Counted from the first letter of the stretch, positions 53,450 to 62,223 are shown. The stretch: 64,000 nt of DNA from Caulobacter sp. (GCA_028291055.1 JAQGIP010000077.1:62001-126000); one strand, 5' to 3'. Notes: generated by a model from the sequence alone, not told the origin. Translations and numbers: made by a program.

Positions 53450-55116
53450 GCCGCCAGCAACTCGCCCTTCAGCCCGCTCTCGATCAGGGCGATGGTGCGA
53501 TCCAGCCCGAAGATCTCCGCGAACGACCCGAAGCGCGGCCCCTGGCTCTGGCCCAGCAGCACCTCATAGAGGGCCTGGAACCAGGCGCGCAGCGGCTCGA
53601 AGCCGGCGTCCTTGCCTGCGGCGTAGACCTCGTTCTGGATGGTCTCGGCATTGGCGTCGGACGGCAGGGTCTTCAGCTTGGCCAGCAGGTCCTGCATCGC
53701 CGCGCGCTCCTGGTCGGTGGCCGCGCGGAACGACTTCGTCGGCTTCACGAAGTCCTCGTAATAGTTCAGCGCATAGTCGGCCAGGCGGTCCAGCAGAGGC
53801 TGCGTTTCCGGCGTCGCGCCCGGAATGTTGCGCGACAGGAACCCCCACAGCACCTCCTTGGTCCCGGCGTCCGCCGCCGACACCAGGTTCAGCATCAGCG
53901 AGAAGGACACCGGCGAGCCGTGGTTCGGAATCTGTCCGCCATGCACATGCCAGGCGGGGTTGCCCACCTGCTGCTGCGCCTCCTGGCCGGGCAGCGCCGC
54001 CAGCTGCTGCAGATACTCGTCCGTCGCCTTGGGAATGACGTCGAAATACAGCTTCTTCGCCGACTTCGGGCTCTGGAACATATAGTAGGCCAGGCTCTCC
54101 GGCGCGCCATAGCGCAGCCATTGCTCCATGGTCAGGCCATTGCCCTTGGTCTTGGAAATCTTGGTGTTGTCCTCGTCGAGGAACAGCTCGTAGGTGAAGG
54201 TTTCCGGGGGCACGCCCCCCAGCACCTTGCAGACCTGGGTCGACAGGCGCACCGAGTCCACCAGGTCCTTGCCCGACATCTCATAGTCGACGCCCAGCGC
54301 GGCCCAGCGCATCGCCCAGTCGGGCTTCCACTGCATCTTCACGCGGCCGCCGGTGACGGAGGTCTCGACCTTACTGCCGTCCTCATCCTCGAAGACGATG
54401 GTGCCCTTGGCGACATTGCGCTCCAGCGTCGGCACATAGAGCACGCGGCCGCTCGTGGGGCTGATCGGCAGGAAGGGCGAATAGGTCGCGCGGCGCTCCT
54501 CGCCCACGGAAGCGAGCATGATCTTCTGGATGGCGTCGAAGCGCTCCAGCGCCGTCAGCATGGCGGCGTCGAAGCGGCCGGACTTGTAGTACTCGCTCGA
54601 CGAGGCGAACTCGTACTCGAACCCGAAGCTGTCCAGGAAGGCGCGCAGCCGGGCGTTGTTATGCGCCGCGAAGCTGGGGAATTCCCCGAACGGGTCGCGC
54701 GCCACGGTCAGCGGCTTGCCGAGATCCAGCGCCAGCTCGTCGCCGTTGGGGACGTTGGGCGGCACCTTGCGCAGCCCGTCCATGTCGTCGGAGAAGGCCA
54801 AGAGCTTGGTCGGCAGCCCATCATCGGTCAGCGCGCGGAAAGCGTTCCTCACCATGGTCGTGCGCGCCACCTCGCCGAAGGTGCCCATGTGCGGCAGGCC
54901 GGAGGGGCCATAGCCGGTCTCGAGCAGGACGGGCCTTTGCAGCGCCTCGAAGGTCTTGAAGGCTTCGTCCGCCTTGCCCGCATTGATCAGGGTGGACGCG
55001 AGATCGCGCTCGGCGTCGCTGAGGCGAAGACGCAGGATGCGGGCCAGCAGGGCGCGGGCCTGCTCGAAAGGCCACGCCTTGGCGTCGCGGGCGAGGGGGG
55101 AAAGGCCTTGGAACAT
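53446..55116 (-). CDS. lysK: lysyl-tRNA synthetase, class I
   Basis: A 556-residue class I lysyl-tRNA synthetase: the HIGH motif appears as PSGLPHMG (71-78) and the KMSKS motif as KISKTKG. Class I LysRS replaces the common class II enzyme in archaea and in alphaproteobacteria such as Caulobacter. The ATG at 55116 gives the family's N-terminus ([17 protein letters not shown]). Its stop overlaps that of the esterase gene by 3 bp (convergent). Confidence 0.97.
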   Translation of the reverse strand: MFQGLSPLARDAKAWPFEQARALLARILRLRLSDAERDLASTLINAGKADEAFKTFEALQRPVLLETGYGPSGLPHMGTFGEVARTTMVRNAFRALTDDGLPTKLLAFSDDMDGLRKVPPNVPNGDELALDLGKPLTVARDPFGEFPSFAAHNNARLRAFLDSFGFEYEFASSSEYYKSGRFDAAMLTALERFDAIQKIMLASVGEERRATYSPFLPISPTSGRVLYVPTLERNVAKGTIVFEDEDGSKVETSVTGGRVKMQWKPDWAMRWAALGVDYEMSGKDLVDSVRLSTQVCKVLGGVPPETFTYELFLDEDNTKISKTKGNGLTMEQWLRYGAPESLAYYMFQSPKSAKKLYFDVIPKATDEYLQQLAALPGQEAQQQVGNPAWHVHGGQIPNHGSPVSFSLMLNLVSAADAGTKEVLWGFLSRNIPGATPETQPLLDRLADYALNYYEDFVKPTKSFRAATDQERAAMQDLLAKLKTLPSDANAETIQNEVYAAGKDAGFEPLRAWFQALYEVLLGQSQGPRFGSFAEIFGLDRTIALIESGLKGELLAA

Positions 55117-55253
55117 GCCGCGCGGTATAGGCCCTGAAGCGGAGGGGTCAACCGAGCGAGCGGAAAAGCGCCTCCGCTTGCGACCTCCAGACAAGCGAAA
55201 GGCCCCCGTCACCGGAGGCCCGTCGTTTCGTTCGGTAGTTCTAGTTCAGGCTT

Positions 55254-55298
55254 GCTCCACCGGGCCTTCGCGGGGGGACGCCTAGGTCCCGGTGGAGC
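55254..55298 (-). terminator. hairpin downstream of the UrcA-type gene
   Basis: Perfect 11-bp arms gctccaccggg (55254-55264) and cccggtggagc (55288-55298), just past the stop codon of the gene on the minus strand. There is no clear U-tract, so a processing or stability hairpin is also possible. Confidence 0.5.
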
Positions 55299-55310
55299 GG
55301 CCCGTGCGGA

Positions 55311-55643
55311 TCAACGGCCGGCCACCTGGACCGCGTTGTGCGCCTGGGCGATCTGGACCGTGGCGCGGGCGGAGGCGGAGAGTTGCGACAGCGCTTCCGA
55401 GCGGAAGGCCTGGACGCAGGAGGCGTGGGAGACGGTGATCTTGGAGCCTTGGCTCGGAGCCTTTTCCATCGCCGTGCAGACCCGGTCGCCTTCAGCGCGG
55501 ACGTCGGCGTCGAAGTTGGCGTTGGAGATGGCGATGCGGGCGGTGGGTTCGGCGGCGTTGGCGGCGTGGGTCAGGGCGAAGGCGGGCAGGGCGGCCAGAG
55601 CGATCATGGCCACACCGGCGAAGCGAGAAGCGAACTTGGACAT
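55311..55643 (-). CDS. UrcA family secreted protein
   Basis: A 110-residue exported protein: signal peptide ending AANAAE (about 31), then a small domain with two cysteines (RVCTAMEKAP and HASCVQAFRSEAL), the UrcA pattern seen in Caulobacterales and sphingomonads. Function unknown. ATG at 55643 chosen since it begins the signal peptide; the frame continues to 55754. Confidence 0.85.
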   Translation of the reverse strand: MSKFASRFAGVAMIALAALPAFALTHAANAAEPTARIAISNANFDADVRAEGDRVCTAMEKAPSQGSKITVSHASCVQAFRSEALSQLSASARATVQIAQAHNAVQVAGR

Positions 55644-55766
55644 CTGGGTGGTTCCCTCGAAAGTGCGGGGCGGCTTGTTCCGCCCGGTGTCCATATGAAT
55701 ACTTACGAGCACCGACGATGTCTTCTTAAACGAGTGTAATGACCGCGATTTCACGAACTTACAGCA

Positions 55767-55820
55767 GCGTAATATTGTAAATTATAATCAATTCATGATG
55801 CGAATGTAATATAGATTAGA
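55767..55820. other. strongly AT-rich island
   Basis: About 54 bp of low GC content (contains aatattgtaaattataatca and gtaatatagatt) in a genome segment of very high GC. It lies between the UrcA-type gene and the toxin-antitoxin pair. It might hold promoters for either side or be a remnant of the acquired module. Confidence 0.6.
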
Positions 55821-55875
55821 CGCTCCCGGCGCGCCGGGCTAACACCCCCCGCTATTGAGCAATCGCCGCCAGGGG

Positions 55876-55885
55876 CGTATATACG
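55876..55885. promoter_or_regulatory. candidate operator of the vapBC pair
   Basis: The perfect 10-bp palindrome cgtatatacg lies 25 bp before the antitoxin ATG. VapB antitoxins with AbrB-type domains bind such palindromes to repress their own operon. Confidence 0.5.
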
Positions 55886-55910
55886 TGTGATGACGACACG
55901 GGAGCCAGGC

Positions 55911-56150
55911 ATGACCACAACGTCCAGCCGTACGTTCAAGAGCGGAAACAGCGAGGCCGTGCGCCTGCCCCGCGATGTCGCCTTCGGACAGGAGATCGAC
56001 GTCACCATCGTGCGCTCCGGCGACGTGCTGACCATCTATCCGTCCAAGCCGCCGATCAGCCACCTGATCTCGCGCCTCGCCGCACTGCCCATGCCGGACG
56101 CCATTGAAGTCCGCGATGAAGAGGCGTTGCCCGAGCGTCCGGGACTCTAG
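55911..56150 (+). CDS. vapB: VapB-type antitoxin (AbrB/SpoVT fold)
   Basis: A 79-residue antitoxin with a swapped-hairpin AbrB domain: SRTFKSGNSEAVRLPRDVAFGQEIDVTIVRSGDVLTIYPS, followed by a toxin-binding tail (PISHLISRLAALPMPDAIEVRDEEALPERPGL). It binds the toxin and its own promoter. ATG at 55911 is preferred over 55887 because of GGGAGCC upstream and conserved N-terminus. vapC follows after 3 bp. Confidence 0.93.
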   Translation: MTTTSSRTFKSGNSEAVRLPRDVAFGQEIDVTIVRSGDVLTIYPSKPPISHLISRLAALPMPDAIEVRDEEALPERPGL

Positions 56151-56153
56151 ACT

Positions 56154-56540
56154 TTGTCCTTCCTGCTCGACACCAATGTCGCCATCCACCTGAGGGACGG
56201 TGACGCCGCAATCACCCAACGGGTTGCCGCCTTGGGCGGCGCCATCCTGCTGTCGATCGTCAGCCGCGTGGAACTGGAGGGTGGCGTCTATCGCGACCCA
56301 GGCAACACCGGCGCCCGCCGGGCGCGGCTGGATGCTTTGCTCGACGAACTTCCCGTCCTAGCCTTCGACGACGCGGCGGCGGACGCCTACCGGTCGATCG
56401 TCGAAACCGTCGGCTATTCGCGGCGCAAGTTGCTTGACCGCATGATCGCCGCCCAGGCCCTGGTGCACCGCGCGACCCTGGTCACCCTGAACGCGAACGA
56501 CTTCAAGGACGTGCCGGGCCTGCAACTTCTGGCCTGGTAG
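56154..56540 (+). CDS. vapC: VapC-type PIN-domain toxin
   Basis: A 128-residue PIN ribonuclease with all acidic residues in place: Asp6 (LLDTNVAIH), Glu40 (SRVELEGG), Asp95 (LLDRMIAAQAL) and Asp116 (LNANDF). Toxins of this type cut tRNA or rRNA. The start is TTG at 56154, three bases after the antitoxin stop, which would keep toxin synthesis below that of the antitoxin. Confidence 0.93.
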   Translation: MSFLLDTNVAIHLRDGDAAITQRVAALGGAILLSIVSRVELEGGVYRDPGNTGARRARLDALLDELPVLAFDDAAADAYRSIVETVGYSRRKLLDRMIAAQALVHRATLVTLNANDFKDVPGLQLLAW

Positions 56541-56549
56541 GCGCCGGCC

Positions 56550-56996
56550 CTACCCCTCCCGGGGCGTCACCAGGAAATGCCCGCGCAACGCGGCGATCGG
56601 CGCCCGGCGTTCGGTCTGCCAGGCCTCCACATGCACATTGGCGATGCGGCGGCCGACCTTCTTGATCTCGGCGCGGGCATAGGTGGTCAGCGGCCGGCCC
56701 GAGCGCAGATATTCGATGGTCACGTCGATGGTGCGCGGCTGGTGCTTCAGCGGCTCGGCCACCGACAGCTGCATCAGGGCCGTCACCTCCATCAACGCCC
56801 CCAGCACGCCCCCATGGATGGCGGGCAGCACAGGATTACCGATCAGATGTTCGGAGAAGGGCAGGATGGCGGTCATCTCGTCGCCGGCCAGCTCGGCGTG
56901 AATTCCGAGAAACTTCACATAGGGCACGCGCGCCAGGGCGGCGGCCAGCCGCTCGGCCGGCGACAGGGTAGCGGCGATGGCGTCGGCGTCGCTCAT
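56550..56996 (-). CDS. PaaI-type hotdog thioesterase
   Basis: A 148-residue hotdog protein: FLGIHAELAGDEMTAILPFSEHLIGNPVLPAIHGGVLGALMEV, then PRTIDVTIEYLRSGRPLTTYARAEI. The helix with AIHGGVLGALME has the catalytic-loop pattern of PaaI thioesterases, which hydrolyse acyl-CoA. Its start overlaps the stop of the following (upstream in expression) paralogue by 4 bp, so both form one unit. Confidence 0.9.
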   Translation of the reverse strand: MSDADAIAATLSPAERLAAALARVPYVKFLGIHAELAGDEMTAILPFSEHLIGNPVLPAIHGGVLGALMEVTALMQLSVAEPLKHQPRTIDVTIEYLRSGRPLTTYARAEIKKVGRRIANVHVEAWQTERRAPIAALRGHFLVTPREG

Positions 56997-57478
56997 TTGG
57001 GCGCCCCCTTGCGCGTGGCGGCCTTGAGGTTGGCGCCGAACCCGCGCCCAGCGCTGGAATCCAGCATGAAGGCCGCCTGCACGGCCGCCACCGGATCGTC
57101 CGGGTCGTCGTCGTAGGCCACGGCGCGCACGAAGGCGACGGACTTGGTGGCCTTGTAGCAGTGGGCCTTGGCGAAGATGTCCTTCCCGGGCTTGGCCGGG
57201 CGCATGTAGTCGATGCGCAGATCGAGGGTGGCGATGGTGGTGAAGCCCTTCATCTCCGCATGCACCGCATGACCGCAGACGTGGTCGAGCAGGGTGGTCA
57301 CCGCCCCGCCCGCGACGATCCCGGTCTCCGGGTCGCCCACGATCTCGGGCCGGTAGGGCAGGCGCATGGTGGCCCCCGTCTCGTCGAAGCCCACCGTCTC
57401 CAGACCCAGGGCCCGAGCCTGGGGGCTGCCGTTCATGGCCTGGGCCATCTGGCGCATCTGCTCATATTCATCGCTCAT
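56993..57478 (-). CDS. PaaI-type hotdog thioesterase
   Basis: A 161-residue hotdog protein with GDPETGIVAGGAVTTLLDHVCGHAVHA and ATLDLRIDYMRPAKPGKDIFAKAHCYK. Paralogous to the next gene. The tandem pair could make a heterodimer or act on different chain lengths. ATG at 57478; the divergent exonuclease starts only 40 bp away. Confidence 0.9.
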   Translation of the reverse strand: MSDEYEQMRQMAQAMNGSPQARALGLETVGFDETGATMRLPYRPEIVGDPETGIVAGGAVTTLLDHVCGHAVHAEMKGFTTIATLDLRIDYMRPAKPGKDIFAKAHCYKATKSVAFVRAVAYDDDPDDPVAAVQAAFMLDSSAGRGFGANLKAATRKGAPK

Positions 57479-57519
57479 GCATGGGTTATAGCCGCCGGGC
57501 GGCCTATATCCATAAGGCG

Positions 57520-58539
57520 ATGAAGCCCGAAGCCCTGCTCTGCCCGCGCCCCGGCGGCCTCTACTGCCCGCCCGGCGACTTCTACATCGACCCCACCCGC
57601 CCGGTGGAGCGCGCGGTGATCACCCATGGCCACGCCGACCACGCCCGCTCCGGCCACGGCGCGGTGGCCGCCACGCCCGAAACCCTGGCCATCATGGCCG
57701 CCCGCTATGGCGAGGACTTCTGCGCCGCGCGCCAGCCCCTGGCCTATGGCGAGAGCGTCGGCCGCGACGGGGTCGGCATCCGCCTGGTCCCCGCCGGCCA
57801 TGTGCTGGGCTCGGCCCAGGTGGTGCTGACCTGGAAGGGCATGACCATCGTCGTTTCCGGCGACTACAAGCGCCGCCGCGACCCCACCTGCCCGGCCTTC
57901 GAGCCCGTCCCCTGCGACGTCTTCGTCTCCGAGGCCACCTTCGGCCTGCCGGTCTTCCGCCACCCCGACGACAAGGGCGAGATCGCCGCCCTGCTGAAGT
58001 CCGTGGCCCAGTTCCCGGAACGCTGCCACCTGGTCGGCGCCTATGCGCTCGGCAAGGCCCAACGCATCATCCGCCTGCTGCGCGAGGCCGGCTGGGACAG
58101 GACCATCTACGTCCACGGGGCGCTGGAACGCCTCAATCGCCTTTATGAAGAGCACGGCGTCGATCTCGGCCCGCTCGCCCCGGCCACCGTCGAAGGCGGA
58201 CGCGGCGTCGCCAAGGCCTTCGAGGGCCAGATCATCATCTGTCCGCCCGGCGCCATGGCCGACCGCTGGGCCCGGCGCTTCCCCGATCCGGTCACCGCCT
58301 TCGCCAGCGGCTGGATGCGGGTGCGCGCCCGCGCCCGCCAGCGCGGGGTGGAGCTCCCGTTGATCCTTTCCGACCACGCCGACTGGGACGAACTGACCAC
58401 CACATTCGCCGAGCTGAAGCCCGGTGAGCTATGGATCACCCACGGCCGCGAAGAGGCGCTGCTGCGCTGGGCCGAGCTCAACGGCCAGCCGGCCCGCGCG
58501 CTCGCCCTGGTGGGCTATGACGAGGAAGAGGACGACTGA
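57520..58539 (+). CDS. ligase-associated DNA exonuclease (MBL fold)
   Basis: A 339-residue metallo-beta-lactamase/beta-CASP-like nuclease: LYCPPGDFYIDPTRPVERAVITHGHADHARSGH with metal ligands His36, His38, Asp40, His41, then PAGHVLGSAQV and VVSGDYKRRRDPTCPAFE, and a C-terminal LSDHADWDEL. This is the family found beside ATP-dependent DNA ligases and Lhr-type helicases in many proteobacteria. The ATP-dependent ligase here begins 4.9 kb downstream (63437). An APH-fold kinase gene follows after 5 bp. ATG at 57481 is an alternative start. Confidence 0.92.
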   Translation: MKPEALLCPRPGGLYCPPGDFYIDPTRPVERAVITHGHADHARSGHGAVAATPETLAIMAARYGEDFCAARQPLAYGESVGRDGVGIRLVPAGHVLGSAQVVLTWKGMTIVVSGDYKRRRDPTCPAFEPVPCDVFVSEATFGLPVFRHPDDKGEIAALLKSVAQFPERCHLVGAYALGKAQRIIRLLREAGWDRTIYVHGALERLNRLYEEHGVDLGPLAPATVEGGRGVAKAFEGQIIICPPGAMADRWARRFPDPVTAFASGWMRVRARARQRGVELPLILSDHADWDELTTTFAELKPGELWITHGREEALLRWAELNGQPARALALVGYDEEEDD

Positions 58540-58544
58540 GCGCC

Positions 58545-59429
58545 ATGGTTTGGGGGACGCCGGACGCCGAGGTCCATATCGATGAGGCGCTGCTGACCGG
58601 CCTGTTGGCCGACCAGCACCCCGATCTCGCCCGCCTGCCGGTTCGCCTGATCGACGCGGGCTGGGACAACAGCATGTTCCGCCTGGGCAATGAGCTCTCG
58701 GTGCGCATGCCGCGCCGCCAGATCGCGGTCAGGCTGCTGGCCAACGAACAGCGCTGGCTGCCGCACATGGCCCACGCCCTGCCCCTGCCCGTTCCCGCCC
58801 TGGTCCGCCCCGGCGCGCCCGGACGCGGCTATCCGTGGGCCTGGAGCATCCTGCCCTGGCTGGACGGCGTCGCCGCCGACCAGGAGCCGCCGCTGCCCGC
58901 CGAGGCCCCGCGCCTGGCCGCCTTCCTCAAGGCGTTGCACCAGCCCGCGCCGACACAGGCCCCCGCCAATGCCGTGCGGGGCGTGCCGCTCATCCAGCGC
59001 CAGGAGGTGATCGAGGTCCGGCTTGATCGCCTGCGCGCGCGCACCAGCCTGATCGGCGGCGAGATCGATAGCCTGTGGCGCCGCGCCCTGGCCGCGCCCC
59101 ACGCCACCGAGCGCCTGTGGCTGCACGGCGATCTGCACGCGCGCAACATCCTGGTGAAGGACGGCGCCTTCAGCGGCGTCATCGACTGGGGCGACATCAC
59201 CGCCGGCGATCCGGCCACCGACCTGGCCGCCGTCTGGGGACTTTTCGAGGAAGCGGGCGCCCGCGACAAGGCCCTGGCCGCCTACGGCCCCGACGAGGCC
59301 CTCCTCGCCCGCGCCAAGGGCTGGGCCGTCCAGTTTGGCGCCATGCTCCTGGACTCCGGTCTGGTCGACAATCCCCGCCACGCCGCCATGGGCGCCGCCA
59401 CCCTGCGCCGCGTCGCCGCTGACGGCTAG
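58545..59429 (+). CDS. APH-fold kinase family protein
   Basis: A 294-residue aminoglycoside-phosphotransferase-like kinase. The catalytic loop is LHGDLHARN (Asp196, Asn201) and the metal motif is VIDWGD (Asp214). The N-lobe shows an unusually short region before LSVRMPRRQ. Such kinases phosphorylate antibiotics, sugars or small alcohols. Being coupled to a DNA exonuclease is unusual; the substrate is unknown. Likely cotranscribed with the exonuclease. Confidence 0.9.
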   Translation: MVWGTPDAEVHIDEALLTGLLADQHPDLARLPVRLIDAGWDNSMFRLGNELSVRMPRRQIAVRLLANEQRWLPHMAHALPLPVPALVRPGAPGRGYPWAWSILPWLDGVAADQEPPLPAEAPRLAAFLKALHQPAPTQAPANAVRGVPLIQRQEVIEVRLDRLRARTSLIGGEIDSLWRRALAAPHATERLWLHGDLHARNILVKDGAFSGVIDWGDITAGDPATDLAAVWGLFEEAGARDKALAAYGPDEALLARAKGWAVQFGAMLLDSGLVDNPRHAAMGAATLRRVAADG

Positions 59430-59496
59430 GGTCGGATGCATCGGCGGCAGGACAACCCGGCTGCGCCCAGAGTGGCGCTGACTTCGCATTGGGCTT

Positions 59497-59679
59497 GGAA
59501 GGAAGAGAAGGTAGGGAAGAAGCGGAAGAGGCAGCGGCTGCTGAAAAGCCGGCGCATACGTCGCCAGCCTCCCGGCATGACCGATGCGCGCAGCGCCTCT
59601 GAAACGAAACCTGCCTCGTGCGGGCAAGGCGCGGCAAGCGCCTACCCCTTCCGCTTCTTCCCTACCTTCTCTTCCTTCC
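59497..59679. repeat. 32-bp perfect inverted repeat element
   Basis: Arms of 32 bases at 59497-59528 (starting ggaaggaagagaagg) and 59648-59679 are exact inverted copies, with 119 bp between. One arm is purine-rich and the other pyrimidine-rich. It lies in the 490-bp gap between the APH-type and 2-hydroxyacid dehydrogenase genes; short frames in the gap are not convincing. Confidence 0.9.
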
Positions 59680-59921
59680 GAGTCCAAAGCTGAGCCAAAT
59701 TCCGCCACGGCAGCGAGGATTACGTCCAATCGGCGAATGCCGATCCGCCCCGACCGCCGACGGTTGACGCTCGGGCGGAAAGCGGGCGCCTTCCGCCGTG
59801 ACCGCTATCCGTCCCGCCGGCTCCCAGGATCCGGATGGCGGTGGACCAAAAGGCGGGCGCGGGCGTTGAACGCCTGGGCCAGGCCGGCGGCGCCCGTCGC
59901 CGGCCCGCGCTGGAGCGCTCC

Positions 59922-60968
59922 ATGAACATCGTCATCTTCGAGGCCGAGGACGGCCAGCAGGCGGCGTGCGCGCGCCTGTCGCCGCCCCACGCCCTGCGGT
60001 TCTCGCCCCAACCGCTAACCGCCGCGACCGCCGCCGCCTTCGCCGACGCGCAGATCGTCTCGACCTTCCTGGACTCCAAGCTGGACGCCGCCGCGCTGAA
60101 GCCCCTCACCCGCCTGCGCCTGATCGCCACCCGTTCCACCGGCTTTGATCATATCGATCTGGACGCCTGTGCAGCCGCCAACATCGGCGTCTGCAACGTG
60201 CCCGACTATGGCGATCCGACGGTGGCCGAACACGCCTTCGCCCTGCTGCTGGCGCTCAGCCGCCGCATCCCCCTGGCCGTCGAACGGACCCGCCGCGGCG
60301 ACTTCTCGCAAGGGGGCCTGCGAGGCTTCGACCTGGCCGGACGCACCCTCGGCGTCATCGGCGTCGGCAACATCGGCGCCCGCGTGATCCGCATCGCCAG
60401 GGGCTTCGGCATGAAGGTCATCGCCTTCGACGCCGAGCCCGACCTGAACCTGCAGGCAAAACTGGATTTCACCTTCGTCGACCTGTCCCAGCTGCTGGCC
60501 GAGTGTGACGTCCTCACGCTGCATGTACCCGGCGGCGAGGCCAGCCGGGGCCTGATCGGGGCGGCCGAACTGGCGCGGATGAAGCCCGGCGCCGTCCTCA
60601 TCAACACCGCGCGCGGCGGGGTGGTGGACGCCGAGGCGCTGATCGAGGCCCTGAGCGACGGGCGCCTGGCCGGCGCGGCCCTGGATGTGCTCAGTGAGGA
60701 ACTGTCCCTGCGCGACGAGGCCCGCATGCTGCGCGCCGACATCCCACCCGGCGACGGGGTCCTGCGCGCGCTCGCCGCCGACCACGCCCTGTTGCGCCTA
60801 CCCAATGTCATCGTCACCCCACATGTGGCCTACGACACCGGCGAGGCCGTGGCCCGCATCCTGGACATCACCCTCGCCAACATCGAAGCCTTCGCGGCGG
60901 GCGCGCCCACGAACCTGGTCGTCAGGCCCGTACCGGTTGAGCGCCCTTCCCTTCACCCGCGACGCTGA
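59922..60968 (+). CDS. D-isomer specific 2-hydroxyacid dehydrogenase
   Basis: A 348-residue NAD-dependent dehydrogenase: nucleotide-binding GVIGVGNIGARV (GxGNxG at 147-152), INTARGG with the substrate Arg, and a His in VTPHVAYDT (catalytic His-Glu region). It resembles D-lactate/hydroxyisocaproate dehydrogenases. The ATG at 59922 opens the domain after TGGAGCG; the upstream frame is not conserved-looking. The gene after it begins 29 bp later. Confidence 0.92.
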   Translation: MNIVIFEAEDGQQAACARLSPPHALRFSPQPLTAATAAAFADAQIVSTFLDSKLDAAALKPLTRLRLIATRSTGFDHIDLDACAAANIGVCNVPDYGDPTVAEHAFALLLALSRRIPLAVERTRRGDFSQGGLRGFDLAGRTLGVIGVGNIGARVIRIARGFGMKVIAFDAEPDLNLQAKLDFTFVDLSQLLAECDVLTLHVPGGEASRGLIGAAELARMKPGAVLINTARGGVVDAEALIEALSDGRLAGAALDVLSEELSLRDEARMLRADIPPGDGVLRALAADHALLRLPNVIVTPHVAYDTGEAVARILDITLANIEAFAAGAPTNLVVRPVPVERPSLHPRR

Positions 60969-60997
60969 TAACCTCCGCCGCAACGGGGGAGGCGAGC

Positions 60998-61735
60998 GTG
61001 GCCAAGAGCAAGGGGCGACCGGAGTATCGGCGGCTTGATGCGCGGCTGATCATCGCCACCATCGAGAAGCTGCAGGACCGGGTCGCCGAGCGGTTCAGCG
61101 ACGCGGGCCTGGCCCAGGTGGCCGGCGAACTGGCCCGCGCCGCGCGCGATACCGAAAAGCGCGCCAAGCTGATCGCCCAGCCCTACTTCCTGCTGCGCGG
61201 TCTGGTGCTGCTGGCAGTGGCCGCCTACATCGCCTCCCAGGTCTGGCTCTACAGCGTCATCGATCCGCGCGGCCTGCTGGCCGGCCACGACTCCGGCAAC
61301 CTGGTCCAGGGCATCGAGGCCGCCGTGCAGCTGTTCATCCTGATGTCGGCGGGGGTGTGGTTCCTGCTCAGCCTCGAGGAGCGCTGGAAGCGCCGCCGGG
61401 TGCAGGGCTGGCTGCACGAGCTGCGCGCCTTCGCCCATGTCATCGACATGCACCAGCTGACCAAGGACCCCACCGTCATCCTCAACGCCGGGCCGCGCAC
61501 CGCCTCCTCGCCCGACCGCTCGATGACGGAGTTCCAGCTGGCCCGCTACCTGGAATACTGCGCCGAGATGCTGGCCCTGACTGGCAAGCTGTCGGCCCTC
61601 TATGCCGGCGAGACCAAGGATCCCGTGGTGGTCGAGGCCGCCGGCGACGTGGAAAACCTCTGCACCGATCTCGGCCGCAAAGTCTGGCAGAAGATCATGA
61701 TCCTCAGCGAGCTGGATGAGGGGCGGAAGGGTTGA
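60998..61735 (+). CDS. hypothetical membrane protein, unknown family
   Basis: A 245-residue protein: a helical, charged N-terminus (1-60, possibly coiled coil), two membrane helices (about 66-90 and 110-128) separated by a short loop (DPRGLLAGHDSGNL), and a large C-terminal cytosolic part with HVIDMHQLTKDPTVILNAGPRTASSPDRSMTEFQLARYLEYC. I do not recognise the family. GTG start with GGGGGAGG upstream. A small lipoprotein gene overlaps its end by 4 bp (TTGA), so the two may act together at the membrane. Confidence 0.65.
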   Translation: MAKSKGRPEYRRLDARLIIATIEKLQDRVAERFSDAGLAQVAGELARAARDTEKRAKLIAQPYFLLRGLVLLAVAAYIASQVWLYSVIDPRGLLAGHDSGNLVQGIEAAVQLFILMSAGVWFLLSLEERWKRRRVQGWLHELRAFAHVIDMHQLTKDPTVILNAGPRTASSPDRSMTEFQLARYLEYCAEMLALTGKLSALYAGETKDPVVVEAAGDVENLCTDLGRKVWQKIMILSELDEGRKG

Positions 61736-61974
61736 AAGCTGTCTTGCAGGCCGTGAGCGCCATGGTGCTGATCGGCGCCGTCGCGGGTTGCAACCGACCG
61801 CCGCCGCCCGAGCCTGCCGAATATCGCCCCTACAGCGATCCCGCGACGCATGTGGATATTGAAGAGTGGAAGGCCGACAGGGCGACGCCGCCGCCGCGCC
61901 CTATCCCAGCCACCCCGCGATCAACACCCACCCAGCCACCAGCCCCACACCCTGGGCCAGTAACAGGACCGTGA
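61732..61974 (+). CDS. small lipoprotein
   Basis: An 80-residue frame starting with TTG that overlaps the previous stop. Signal segment with lipobox VAGC (Cys20) followed by a proline-rich polar tail (RPPPPEPAEYRPYSDPATHVD). A short lipoprotein of unknown function. Its last 74 bp overlap the end of the opposite-strand DUF1294 gene, so the true stop or the gene itself is less certain. Confidence 0.55.
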   Translation: MKAVLQAVSAMVLIGAVAGCNRPPPPEPAEYRPYSDPATHVDIEEWKADRATPPPRPIPATPRSTPTQPPAPHPGPVTGP

Positions 61975-62182
61975 ACCAGGTCTGGAAGGGCTGCTTGCGG
62001 GTCTTGTGGCGCAACAGGCGCTGAGCGGCGAAGGCGCCCGGGCTGCCCCCCACCGCCGCCACCAGCAGCAGCGTGCTTTCGCGCACCCGCCGCCCGCCCC
62101 GGGCCGCCGCGCGCTTGTCGGCGGCGTAGAGACCGTAGGCGACGACGTTGACGGCCAGCAAATAGGCGGCGACCAGGACCAT
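61901..62182 (-). CDS. DUF1294 family membrane protein
   Basis: A 93-residue protein with two or three membrane helices and the DUF1294 motif YAADKRAAARGGRRVRESTLLLVAAVGGSPGAFAAQRLLRHKTRKQPF. The family is a small membrane protein of unknown function, sometimes fused to cold-shock domains. ATG at 62182. Its 3' end overlaps the small lipoprotein gene. Confidence 0.88.
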   Translation of the reverse strand: MVLVAAYLLAVNVVAYGLYAADKRAAARGGRRVRESTLLLVAAVGGSPGAFAAQRLLRHKTRKQPFQTWFTVLLLAQGVGLVAGWVLIAGWLG

Positions 62183-62223
62183 GGCGCCACTCTGCGCCTG
62201 TTGGGTTGCCGGCGCTTGAACGC

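Noticed and set aside
52444-55137. 897-codon open frame on the plus strand
   Set aside because: It runs through the esterase gene in another frame and is antisense to lysK, with no recognisable domain; long open frames opposite genes are common in GC-rich DNA.
59584-59925. 113-codon open frame upstream of the 2-hydroxyacid dehydrogenase
   Set aside because: It lies across the right arm of the inverted repeat, is Arg/Pro/Ser-rich without a ribosome-binding site, and ends within the following gene.
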